From Apostichopus californicus (taxonomy: Eukaryota; Echinodermata; Holothuroidea; Aspidochirotida; Stichopodidae), in contig JAIPMN010001472.1 in the NCBI GenBank assembly GCA_020650975.1, forward strand, positions 33,242 through 79,238: a DNA stretch of 45,997 nucleotides, written 5' to 3'. Every line of letters begins with the position of its first letter. The stretch's first letter is position 1. Shown piece by piece: positions 39,801 to 45,997 of this stretch. The translations under genes were made by a program, and so were the position numbers. The notes below the pieces were generated by a model. The model was not told the origin of the DNA. It ran no database searches and saw nothing but the letters and a program-made list of their open reading frames with translations.

Positions 39801-42800
39801 CGTCCAGTCATGTAGGTATCGTTCACTTGGCCAGTAATGCCAATATCGTAGCAATACTAAATCATCACTTTCCTTGTTAATACTATTGCGCAATACAATG
39901 AGTATTGGACAGTAATGACAGGTTTGGCTTTTAATCATCGAAAAACGTGTAAAACACGGTACGAGCAATTCAGAAAAGACTGGAAACTATCAAAGGAAGG
40001 GACACCATATGAGTCATAGGTCTAAGTAATAACATTCAAAATATAACTGCATATCACTATATGCAGATTTTTCAGATTGTTGCGGTTGTTATGGCGACAG
40101 AAATTGCCTGAATTCAAATTATTTTTTTGATGCAAGGGGACATTTAGTATTCAAAAAGTAAAGTGAAACATCAAAGAAGAGAGATGTCTTAAGAGTGAAA
40201 TTAGAATGTGACCCTTACCTCGTCTTCCGCAGTGTAAGTGATGATGTAGTCGATGATGACTCCGTTCCTTGTCAAGAAACTCAATTCTCTCCACGCAACC
40301 TGGATGGAATTTTGGCTGGAACTGCCCGCGAAGAAATCTGGAGCTGCCCTAGGAACTGTTTGTGGCCAAAAGAGAAAAGGCACATTTCAAGCAGTTTCGT
40401 TGGTAGATACGGTAATGAAACAGTTAATCATGGCAAGAACAGCCGGCATTGTAACTAGAACGAATACTCGTTACAAGAAGACACATGTATGCGCATATGC
40501 ATGAAACCACATCCCATGTGAACAAAACTGTCTTCATGCTTGACAAAAGGAGGATGCCATGAGATTAAAATAGGAACATCTCATTAAAATTATTCAGACC
40601 ATAAAAACTATCTGAAAACATTTCATTTGTTTCTCTCCCCCCCCCACCTCCCCTCCCCCCCCATATTTTCTTACATTTTCTAACACACAAGTTATCATCT
40701 GCTTCAAAACTTTATCGAAGCAACAAAATACTTGGTCCTGAGAAGAAACATGTTTGAAGTCAAAAGTATTAGCTATACGGCCTCCTGCGGAAAAACTCTG
40801 TTATTTGTGTTTTGTTTCGTTCTACTTATTTATTCACTCACATCCCATATTGTAAAAAACACTAATACGTTAAAAACTGAAATGTTTGATAACCTGAGTT
40901 ACACCCAAAGTGGATTTGGCTTTTTGAGTAACTCTTTACTTTTATGAATGGAAAAACTTGACCTTCTGCTCTAATCTGCCCAGTAGGAAAGAAAATGGTT
41001 GGCAGGTGAAATAACAAATATCAATAGACACATGTTCAATTATGACTTTCCACGTAAACCACCACCCAGAATCCAAAAGGCACCGATGGGAGGAAGTTTA
41101 CATACCAGCCTCTCTGGTCTGAGGGTAGACTCTGTTTGAGGGGGAACTCGGGCCTTCACTGCTCCACGACATAGCATACACTACATAGTTGGTGAATGGC
41201 TTGAGATTCTCGATCACGAAGCTACGGCAGTTCTGATCCACTGGCAGTGCCTCTTCGCTACCTGTGACAGACAGACAAGAGAAATTGAAAGCTTTACCAT
41301 CTTCTGGTCAACAGTGAGGTCACGACTCCAACAACCCTGACATTTCAAATGAGGGGGGGGGGGGGCGTTACAGTGTTTTTAATCTGTAACTTGCATCACT
41401 ATTTTCATCATCCACATGTAGCAGATTAACACGACAATAATTATAACGGAATTGGTTTACATTTAACGGCCTCATGTGCAGCAAGCGACCATTTTAGCCA
41501 CAGCCGTCCCACTACAGATAACCTATGTAGGCATCTGGGTCTCCCTTCCATTCACCTGTAACTAGACCGGAACTTTCCGCCACCTTGCTTCATGTTACTA
41601 TGAAGGTACCTGGGTTTCCCATGTAAACATGAAAACACATTGGGGTTTCTTCCTGCATATATCTACTTCTGATGGATTCAGGGTCTTCTTCCTACATTGA
41701 ACATGGGCTTTCTCCCGATCCTGTATTCCACATGGGAACTTGGGCCACCTTGCTTCACGTAACTATGCACTGGCGTGCTTCACGTAACTTAAGAATAAAC
41801 TCGGGCCATGCCGGCCATGTTTATTACATATATTATATATACATTAGCAACTTATTGGCACAAATATTCATTGGCGGACACGGTTGTGGCTACTCACCGC
41901 CACGCTCCTGATAGTGTACAGAGAACGCCACAAAGTTAGAAACAGCCGCAGGCGGATCCCACACCACCTTGATTGATGTAGCTGTGGTAAAGTTCACTCT
42001 CAGGAACCTCGGGGAGTTTGGCTCATTAACAACTGCACACAAAAAAGACAAAACATGGGTCAAAGATTTATCACAAACTATTTAAAAATGGGTCAAAGAT
42101 TCATCGCAAAACTATTTCCACTTCTTTTTGTTTTGCTTTTAACAGCCGTTTGTGGCAGGTAAATATTTTGTTACTAAAGGCACTACAGGCCGACGGACAA
42201 AACAGGATTTTTATTCTCACATATGTTCTCTTGTGAAAAACACAAGATAATCTATTGAACACATATAAATACATAGAAAATCTACATTTCAATCAATTCT
42301 CATTTTTTCCCCGCCCCATTGATGTTTTACTATATTCTAGTTCTTTATGTGGGTTTCATCTTTCGAATCGTGACACTATTTGGATCAGCTCTTACCGTCA
42401 GAAGGCTCCAGCAGGGCATTAGCCATGTCACTACCAGCAGCATTGACCGCCATGCACTGGTATATACCACGGTCCATGGCACGGACACCGTTTATGACGA
42501 GATCGTTGTTGTCTTGGATCGACAAGCGATCCCTGGGGTCAATCGGTTGCCCTTGGTAGAACCAAGTCACAGTGGGTTTCGGGATCCCTGACACTTTACA
42601 TGAGAACCGTGCAATGCTACCGACAGTCATGTCCAGTATATCTTCAAGATCGCTCCTCTGAATTGTAGGAGGCTCTGAAGACAAAGAAAAAGAAGAAAGA
42701 AATAAACTTTAAAAAATGTACAAATACAGCAATGTCAGAAACAGAAATAATTATAATACACCTCAATCCAATTTCCCACTTTGTCAAAAAGTTGACAGAT

Positions 42801-45800
42801 ATGCTAAAGCAACCAAGTGTCCAAAGCAACGATTCCTTTGACAGTTCGATATGATATTTTTTATCCAAGGTAATCAAATCTTGGTCCAAGCTGTAAATTC
42901 CAAATGATGGATGGATGCTTCGAGTTTCAGGTTCTCTGGGTAATAATTTAAGTCTCGGCATTTTGCACGGATGTAATTTTGACGTGATGATTTATATTCA
43001 TCCTGAAGTATTAAGGTAGTAGAGTACCAAGATTCTGACTAAAAACAGGAAATAATAAAAAATAAATTTAAGAAAAGTTCTCATATTACATGGCAATGTT
43101 GAAATTTCTGAATTCTGTTAACCGTATAAAGGTATAAAGAAAACTAAGGTTATGTGTTTCAAAAACTGTTAAAAATATTTTCATTTGTGTAAGCAAGGGA
43201 ATGTACCTTTTAACTATTTTTTGCTATGCTTATTCCTTGAAAGTAGGTGATGCATTCACAACGTTCAGAACAATTGTGTAGCGATTGGCCATTTGAATGG
43301 TGTCTATAGATGCTACGAGATACCAGGTTTACGTCATTGATCCCCTTGTTAACCAATGAGAGATACCACTTACCGTACACAGAAAGCCGAGCTTTAGCGA
43401 GCACGCTCAGGGCAGTCTCTTTATTCGTGACGGAGCAAATGTAGGTCCCTGAATCCTCCAATTGCAAGTTGATAAAGAAGAGGTTGTTACGCCCGATGTA
43501 GTTCACGCCATCCATTCTAAGTGGTTCATCCCCTATAAGGTGCGAGAAAGTAGAAAGGAAAACGTCATCCGGAAAATTGTTTTGCAAAGTACGCCCGACA
43601 CAAATGAATGGAGTTTGAGATGAACCTAGGGTCCCTCCCGCCTTGCTAACCATCGGGAATTATTATTTAAACTATAAGTAAACAACTCTCCCTGAGAATG
43701 TAGTTTACAGGCTCAGCATCTCACAAAGGACAAACTTATGCCATCTTTTAATATGTACACTGCTTCCCAAGATGATAGTATGCAACATCAGCGATGGCTT
43801 ATAATCAGTTTGAAGACTTGACCCAAAGAAATGTCTTGCCGATATTTTAATGAAATTAATCGGCAATAGTCAGGCTAGGCATGTAATAGTTTCATAGTAC
43901 ATGTACCTAGCACGCACCTGGAAATTAATCACAATGTAAGGGGGCTGACATGGGGAGTGCCAGTTAGAAGCCACTGTACCTTCCATACCACATGAATGGG
44001 ATTATACCCCAATAAGTTCAAGCAGGTTGGCCATTTTATATGATCTGCATACAAACACAATTGGAGCAGTTTCAAAGCAATTTGACCAAAACTGAGTTAC
44101 TTCTGATATTAATAGGTACACTTTCAATGAAAGTATAACAGAGGTTGAGACCCTCCTATCCATTTTCCATAATAACCATGGCAACCAATAAACTGGACAA
44201 GTAAACAATTAGAGTGAATAGCAACAATACACTACCAGCACGACCTTGCACTTCTTTCACAGCCCAATGAACAATGTTTATGAGTCAGCTGATGTAACAG
44301 TGTTAGTGCACAATTTATACTTCTGCTTAGCTTTTCAGAGTGTGATGTTGGTTGTAGGGGCTTGTGTTTTGCAGGTAACCAATGTGATCCAAATTGTACT
44401 GCCGGGAACATCTAGTCACAGGTTTCATTATTTCCCATTTTTAAATGAGCCTGTTAAACACTGCTTCATACAAAGTGCAAAAACATTCCTCTCCCCTCCC
44501 ACTTCCAACACTCCCTACCTGTCCCCCATTCCATCCTCCCCCCCCCCACCCTTTTCAAAGTAGAAAAGGTCTAGTTATATATGTTATGAAAGTGTGGAAA
44601 GAATGGGCTAAATGTTCCCTTCCTTTGAAATGTATCATGTACTTTCTGGAGCATCTCTTGGTGATAATGAGACAAAACTAACTGCTCTCAAAGCTGCCAG
44701 TTTGAAAGCCTCAGGAACATCACTGATGCATTAACTATAGTCATTCCATCGAGATGTTCAACAAGGTTACAGTTTTAGAGACAACTGGCTTCATTTACAA
44801 GAGTTTGCCTAGTCGGAGTGTCTCTGGATGGAGAACTCGCTCCATCCGACCGTAGCCCGACGTGAAAACGGAAGGTTCTTAAAACTTTATGAACTCCTCT
44901 GTTGAAAGAGAGCAACCAATACTCACCCTGTCGACTCCACGATACCTCATACTCTGGGTGATTTGCGAGACACTCGAAAACCGCATATTCTCCAACTTTC
45001 TTGATCAAGTTCTGCGGAGGCGCAACGATTCGTGGAACCTGGGGTAGCGGTCCCTGAAATGGCGGCAAAACATCCAAAATCGCAGTATTGCTATTTCTGC
45101 TGCGGAGAAGGTTGGTTGCTCGACATTTATACCCTCCTGCGTCCTCTTGCGTTACGTTATCGATCTGAAGGATGCCGTCTGGTAACATGGTAAACCTGGA
45201 GTGAAGACAAAAGCAGAAAATGCAGCTTTTATCCATTCAGCATTAAAAATTAAATGGCACCATACTATTAAAAAGAGCCCCATTAACTGTTTAAAGTAAA
45301 ATATAAAACTAAAGTTACCAATGAATAATCTTTGTTATTGCAAAAAGGCCAATCTGATATGTTTAAGGGAGGAGGGGGGAGGAGGGGGAGGAGGGGGGAG
45401 TGAGAGAGGCTTGGGGAGTTATAAAGTGGCTGAATATTCCAATACAATTACCAACGACTATGAATGAATAACATTTTTTGTGAAGGAGAAGGATTTTGTT
45501 TGATTTCCAAACAATAACCAATACTGACTGGTAGACCATGCGACCCCCAAATCTTACTGGACCGAGTGCTTTCAAATGACGACGATACTTATCTGTCTCC
45601 CATACATATATGCCCTCCGATCTACTTAGCCCATAACAACTGCTAACATTCTTACACTGTGCCCCCCCCCCCAATGACCTTCTACCTCCCCCCACTCAGT
45701 CCTTTCAATCTACCATTCAAAGCTGTGTCACATTGTTGGGGCACAATGCAAGAGTGTTACCTGTTATTATAGGCCCAATAATTGGAGTGCATATATGTAT

Positions 45801-45997
45801 TAGAGACAGGTAAGAGAGGAGTGAAGTAAATATTCTGTTAACTCATGACCAGCCCCGAAATCTGATCTCGCTATTCCATCATTTAATCAAATATTATAAA
45901 ACTTACTGGTTTATATATTTACGAGTGACCCACTTACCTGTCTCCCCACAACCTATGCACCGCATTCTACCGTGTCTAGAATGCCCTGGTAATCTTT
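24407..45997 (-). CDS. PRTG: Protogenin/IGDCC4-like DCC-family receptor, 5' end missing
   Basis: Single-pass adhesion/guidance-type receptor of the DCC immunoglobulin subfamily. Supported exons (minus strand): 44927-45195, 43374-43532, 42396-42674, 41898-42032, 41106-41261, 40219-40355, 35896-36058, 34707-34892, 34156-34248, 32463-32634, 31113-31252, 29432-29599, 28607-28756, 26951-27044, 25403-25598, 24407-24826. Their phases join into one 972-residue frame ending in TGA. Order: C-terminal half of an Ig (residues 1-47), Ig (58-143), Ig (144-236), five FN3 domains (about 238-728), a transmembrane helix (744-764) and a ~207-residue tail. By comparison with human protogenin from memory, the three Igs are Ig2-Ig4. 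Five FN3 and a short tail fit PRTG/IGDCC4, not DCC/neogenin (six FN3, longer conserved tail). An invertebrate gene may be ancestral to PRTG, IGDCC3 and IGDCC4. The signal peptide and Ig1 are outside the window. Confidence 0.9.
24774..25402. other. Last intron of the receptor gene (24827-25402)
   Basis: The intron between the two tail exons. AT-rich; I recognise no repeat or RNA gene in it. Confidence 0.5.
25403..25598 (-). CDS. PRTG: Receptor exon: membrane-proximal cytoplasmic tail
   Basis: NPRRDKGNVSVVSSKEEHPH, GTYMLDRVSGDDDDVEVLRP, then GHIILSSQ. A basic start after the helix is followed by an acidic patch. I recognise no kinase, death or DCC P1-P3 motif. Acceptor ACACAG, donor GTAGGT. 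Enters phase 2, leaves phase 0. Confidence 0.9.
25893..25920. repeat. Short perfect inverted repeat
   Basis: GATTCCATATAC, a 4-base loop TACT, then GTATATGGAATC: a 12-bp perfect stem in the intron after the transmembrane exon. It could be the centre of a degraded palindromic element or a chance hairpin. Confidence 0.8.
26365..26948. repeat. Degenerate tandem array, 146-bp period
   Basis: Related segments recur at 26511, 26657 and 26803, exactly 146 bp apart. Each has a 'GAGATAT...TTCA' lead, then a CTGCTGAC/ACCTGGTGAC core, AAATGA(A)C and TTTGAC(C/A)T. Similarity is clearest between the last two units (CTCTGCTGACCCCAAATGAC versus CTCTGCTGACTGCAGATGAC). A weaker unit may precede 26511. It lies directly beside the donor of the transmembrane exon. 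Confidence 0.6.
26951..27044 (-). CDS. PRTG: Receptor exon: transmembrane helix
   Basis: GWSDEQ followed by GIMIGVVLALISIIICCTFL and LIRFR: one hydrophobic helix of about 21 residues with a basic stop-transfer end, including a CC pair near the inner leaflet. Acceptor TCCCAG, donor GTTGGT. Enters phase 1, leaves phase 2. Confidence 0.94.
27680..28133. repeat. Unclassified dispersed repeat, copy 1
   Basis: Shares a long colinear similarity with 31700-32070 in the same orientation. Landmarks are GTTGGCTTT, TAGAGCAAGTGAGTTAAATT, TAAGTGAGAAC, CACTGGTAAGGATTT, GCAAATCAGCTCTGCCAC, CATCTAGTATAAATCACAG and TTGAGACCATTT. This copy is longer, with insertions relative to the other. No terminal repeats or poly-A tail are evident. 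Confidence 0.75.
28249..28476. repeat. 39-bp minisatellite, about 6 copies
   Basis: Unit AGCATAGACTAACAGTGAGG plus TCTGCACACTAGAGCAGAA, repeated nearly perfectly. The third copy has a 2-bp deletion and two substitutions. It lies in the intron before the transmembrane exon. The near identity of most copies indicates recent expansion. Confidence 0.95.
28607..28756 (-). CDS. PRTG: Receptor exon: FN3-5, second half, and juxtamembrane stalk
   Basis: ERSITNLKSNTVYYFRVQAG, TGVGEGPPTNPPVMAKT, then a stalk (PLEELVEPQN). Acceptor TTGCAG, donor GTTGGT. Phase 1-1. Confidence 0.94.
28757..31112. other. Receptor introns around the FN3-5 first-half exon
   Basis: Introns 28757-29431 and 29600-31112. The first has a TTA microsatellite (about 28828-28846) and several poly-T runs (29225-29335). 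The second is AT-rich with a TTTTTTTTGTTTTTTTTTGG tract near 29683-29702. No RNA gene or coding similarity recognised. Confidence 0.5.
29432..29599 (-). CDS. PRTG: Receptor exon: FN3-5, first half
   Basis: PLDPFSIRLTWQSPKKPNGI, ITHYVIAYNDNRG, EEWIKVQQN: an FN3 A-C' half with the conserved Trp and PNG turn. Acceptor CCGCAG, donor GTAAGT. Phase 1-1. Confidence 0.95.
31113..31252 (-). CDS. PRTG: Receptor exon: FN3-4, second half
   Basis: In the spliced frame (phase 2 entry) this reads HHLEIGNLEPYTKYQVEIRV, then NCSGLFGSSKFVWTLQD. The FN3 signature L-x-P-x-T-x-Y appears only after splicing; other frames give noise. Acceptor TGACAG, donor GTGAGT. Leaves phase 1. NCS sequon. Confidence 0.93.
31303..31610 (-). 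repeat. tRNA-derived SINE, family B, copy 1
   Basis: On the minus strand: tRNA-like head (GGCCAATTGGCTAAG as A box; GGTTCGATTCC as B box), a body with TGTCCTTGGGCAAGATGCTT and GGGTACCTGTGAGGTAACTT, then an AAAGCACTTTGAGACCTATCG segment, TATAAAAAGC and an AAT/TTA-type tail (31303-31325). About 90% similar to 36365-36674 by eye. This copy lacks a 7-bp segment (CGACGCC on the plus strand) next to the A box. It sits in the intron within FN3-4. Confidence 0.85.
31700..32070. repeat. Unclassified dispersed repeat, copy 2
   Basis: Second copy of the repeat at 27680-28133, same orientation, shorter through internal deletions but colinear from GTTGGCTTTA to GAGACCATTTAAGATAACCT. It starts about 90 bp from the head of the neighbouring SINE. 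Two copies in one gene may mean a local duplication or two insertions of one family. Confidence 0.75.
32463..32634 (-). CDS. PRTG: Receptor exon: FN3-4, first half
   Basis: GFPPQFNLTSTSPRTMFVTW (B-strand Trp), then LIQGYTIRYSTAMTNVTM. NLT and NVT sequons. Acceptor TTTTAG, donor GTAGGG. Enters phase 1, leaves phase 2. Confidence 0.92.
32635..34155. other. Receptor intron between FN3-3 and FN3-4
   Basis: A 1.5-kb intron. It has T/G-rich low-complexity sequence (about 32708-32800), a GATCATGCATG repeat near 33041-33056 and a more balanced-composition stretch at about 33540-34050. No recognised element, exon or RNA gene. Confidence 0.45.
34156..34248 (-). CDS. PRTG: Receptor exon: FN3-3, second half
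   Basis: 31 codons: PATTYEVHVQAYNDEEEGHI. The T-x-Y-x-V-x-V-x-A-Y-N pattern is a standard FN3 F strand and aligns with the AYNN region of human protogenin FN3-3 as recalled. Acceptor ACACAG, donor GTGAGT. Phase 1-1. Confidence 0.88.
34249..35895. other. Receptor introns flanking the FN3-3 first-half exon
   Basis: Introns 34249-34706 and 34893-35895. G-rich tracts lie at about 34500-34535 and 35020-35046. No recognisable repeats or coding segments otherwise. Confidence 0.5.
34707..34892 (-). CDS. PRTG: Receptor exon: FN3-3, first half (lacks core Trp)
   Basis: LPAPMVDVSALNYTAVEIRI, EYEDIVGFKVALFDDEGV, then ADNLIFSVGGL. It occupies the FN3-3 position. The usual B-strand Trp is absent (VEIRINL), and the strand C/C' region is acidic. 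Acceptor TAACAG, donor GTAAGT. Phase 1-1. Confidence 0.87.
35896..36058 (-). CDS. PRTG: Receptor exon: FN3-2, second half
   Basis: YVITDLKPNTEYKIRMAAAT, then SAGTGVFSSW and VRTLDSTSDA. A classic FN3 E-G strand signature. Acceptor TTTCAG, donor GTAAGA. Enters phase 0, leaves phase 1. The preceding intron (36059-40218) is the longest in this gene within the window. Confidence 0.93.
36365..36674 (-). repeat. tRNA-derived SINE, family B, copy 2
   Basis: The best-preserved copy. On the minus strand the head carries TGGCCAATTGGCTAAGGCG (A box) and GGTTCCATTCC (B box). The body follows with TGTCCTTGGGCAAGATGCTT and GGGTTACATGGGTACCTGTG, then GTAAAGCGCTTTGAGACC and CACTATATAAAAAGC, ending in an ATTATTA-type tail (36365-36383). 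It lies in the longest receptor intron. I could not identify a target duplication. Confidence 0.87.
36675..40218. other. Rest of the longest receptor intron
   Basis: About 3.5 kb of the intron between the two FN3-2 exons. It holds a C-rich tract (37246-37320) with TC-rich neighbours and AT-rich sequence. I found no exon, RNA gene or transposon ends. Confidence 0.45.
40219..40355 (-). CDS. PRTG: Receptor exon: FN3-2, first half
   Basis: VPRAAPDFFAGSSSQNSIQV, AWREL (B-strand Trp), GVIIDYIITYTAEDE. Acceptor AAACAG, donor GTAAGG. Enters phase 1, leaves phase 0. Confidence 0.92.
41106..41261 (-). CDS. PRTG: Receptor exon: FN3-1, second half
   Basis: SFVIENLKPFTNYVVYAMSW carries the FN3 L-P-x-T-x-Y signature, then SEGPSSPSNRVYPQT. 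Acceptor TCACAG, donor GTATGT. Phase 1-1. Confidence 0.93.
41540..41800. repeat. Degenerate tandem-like repeat in an FN3-1 intron
   Basis: Recurring pieces: GCCACCTTGCTTCATGTTAC (41580) and GCCACCTTGCTTCACGTAAC (41743), 'GTGCTTCACGTAACT' again at 41773, 'CTGGGTTTCCC/CTGGGTCTCCC' and 'CACATGGGAACTTGGG'. Copies are imperfect and irregularly spaced. It lies between the two FN3-1 exons. Confidence 0.45.
41898..42032 (-). CDS. PRTG: Receptor exon: FN3-1, first half
   Basis: NEPNSPRFLRVNFTTATSIK, then VVWDPP (the conserved B-strand Trp) and FVAFSVHYQERG. Acceptor GTGCAG, donor GTGAGT. Phase 1-1. NFT sequon. Confidence 0.92.
42396..42674 (-). CDS. PRTG: Receptor exon: Ig4
   Basis: A complete I-set Ig domain in one exon: EPPTIQRS, ARFSCKVSGIPKPTVTWFYQ (B-strand Cys, C-strand Trp), DLVINGV, DRGIYQCMAVNAAGSDMANA. 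Phase 1-1, 93 codons. Acceptor CTTCAG after a long pyrimidine tract, donor GTAAGA. Confidence 0.95.
43374..43532 (-). CDS. PRTG: Receptor exon: second half of Ig3
   Basis: GDEPLRMDGV, NLFFINLQLEDSGTYICSV with the DSGxYxC Ig signature, ending KARLSVY. Acceptor TTATAG, donor GTAAGT. Phase 1 to phase 1, 53 codons. Confidence 0.92.
44927..45195 (-). CDS. PRTG: Receptor exon: end of Ig2 and start of Ig3
   Basis: FTMLPDGILQIDNVTQEDAG, then YKCRATN with the Ig F-strand Cys, a Pro-rich linker (PPFQGPLPQVPR), then VFECLANHPEYEVSWSRQ with the B-strand Cys and C-strand Trp of the next Ig. Acceptor CTCCAG, donor GTGAGT. No intron separates the two Ig domains. NVT is an N-glycosylation sequon. Enters in phase 2 and leaves in phase 1. 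Confidence 0.92.
45938..45966 (-). CDS. PRTG: Doubtful 5' exon (29 nt) of the receptor
   Basis: The donor AG|GTAAGT at 45938 has the phase needed by the next exon. The preceding bases read NAVHRLWGD and join RFTMLPDG, which suits strands C'-D of an Ig domain. In-frame stops occur at 45967-45969 and again upstream, so the exon could extend at most to 45966 (after a GTAG acceptor without a pyrimidine tract). A 29-nt exon is unusual. The real upstream exon may lie outside, or this stretch may be a decoy or an error. Confidence 0.35.

Larger units (their letters stand above)
42675..45937. other. Receptor introns around the Ig exons
   Basis: Introns 42675-43373, 43533-44926 and 45196-45937. They hold C-rich (44496-44552) and G/A-rich (45367-45400) tracts and otherwise AT-rich sequence. 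No recognised elements. Confidence 0.45.

Noticed and set aside
42385-42684. Single-exon Ig protein starting at an internal Met.
   Set aside because: It is one Ig exon of the larger receptor; flanking AG/GT sites and phases join it to its neighbours.

Overview
This is eukaryotic, intron-rich nuclear DNA. Two multi-exon protein genes lie head to tail on the minus strand, separated by about 10.7 kb in which I see no gene. GT-AG introns of roughly 0.3-4 kb, AT-rich sequence with many homopolymer and simple-repeat tracts, tRNA-headed SINEs and hAT-type DNA transposons suggest a marine invertebrate. An echinoderm-like deuterostome is my best guess. This is inference, because no sequence here fixes the species.

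Left part (about 481-13649, minus strand): TMEM245, a conserved multi-pass membrane protein of the AI-2E family. I placed 14 coding exons whose phases join without a break into 750 codons. The terminal exon or exons lie beyond position 1. The introns hold a full-length non-autonomous hAT-like element of 2215 bp with an exact 8-bp target duplication (intron 1), a possible truncated LINE 3' end, a 36-bp minisatellite, a degenerate ~52-bp tandem repeat and tRNA-derived SINEs.

Middle (about 13650-24406): the TMEM245 5' flank and probably the long 3' UTR or downstream region of the right-hand gene. It contains a 393-bp hAT-like MITE with 8-bp target duplications and low-complexity tracts, but no convincing coding sequence.

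Right part (24407-45997 and beyond, minus strand): a protogenin/IGDCC4-like cell-surface receptor of the DCC immunoglobulin subfamily. Sixteen well-supported exons and one doubtful 5' exon encode part of one Ig domain, two more Ig domains, five FN3 domains, one transmembrane helix and a ~207-residue tail. The tail ends in ETQV, a class I PDZ-ligand motif. The first exons (signal peptide, Ig1 and part of Ig2) lie beyond the right edge. Its introns carry two ~90% similar SINE copies, a ~380-450 bp unclassified dispersed repeat in two copies, a 39-bp minisatellite and a 146-bp-period degenerate tandem array.

I see no prokaryote-type operon, CRISPR array or obviously new multi-gene system. The most notable items are the two hAT-like elements with exact target duplications, the PDZ-ligand terminus, the modular phase-1 exon layout of the receptor, and the unclassified repeats in its introns.
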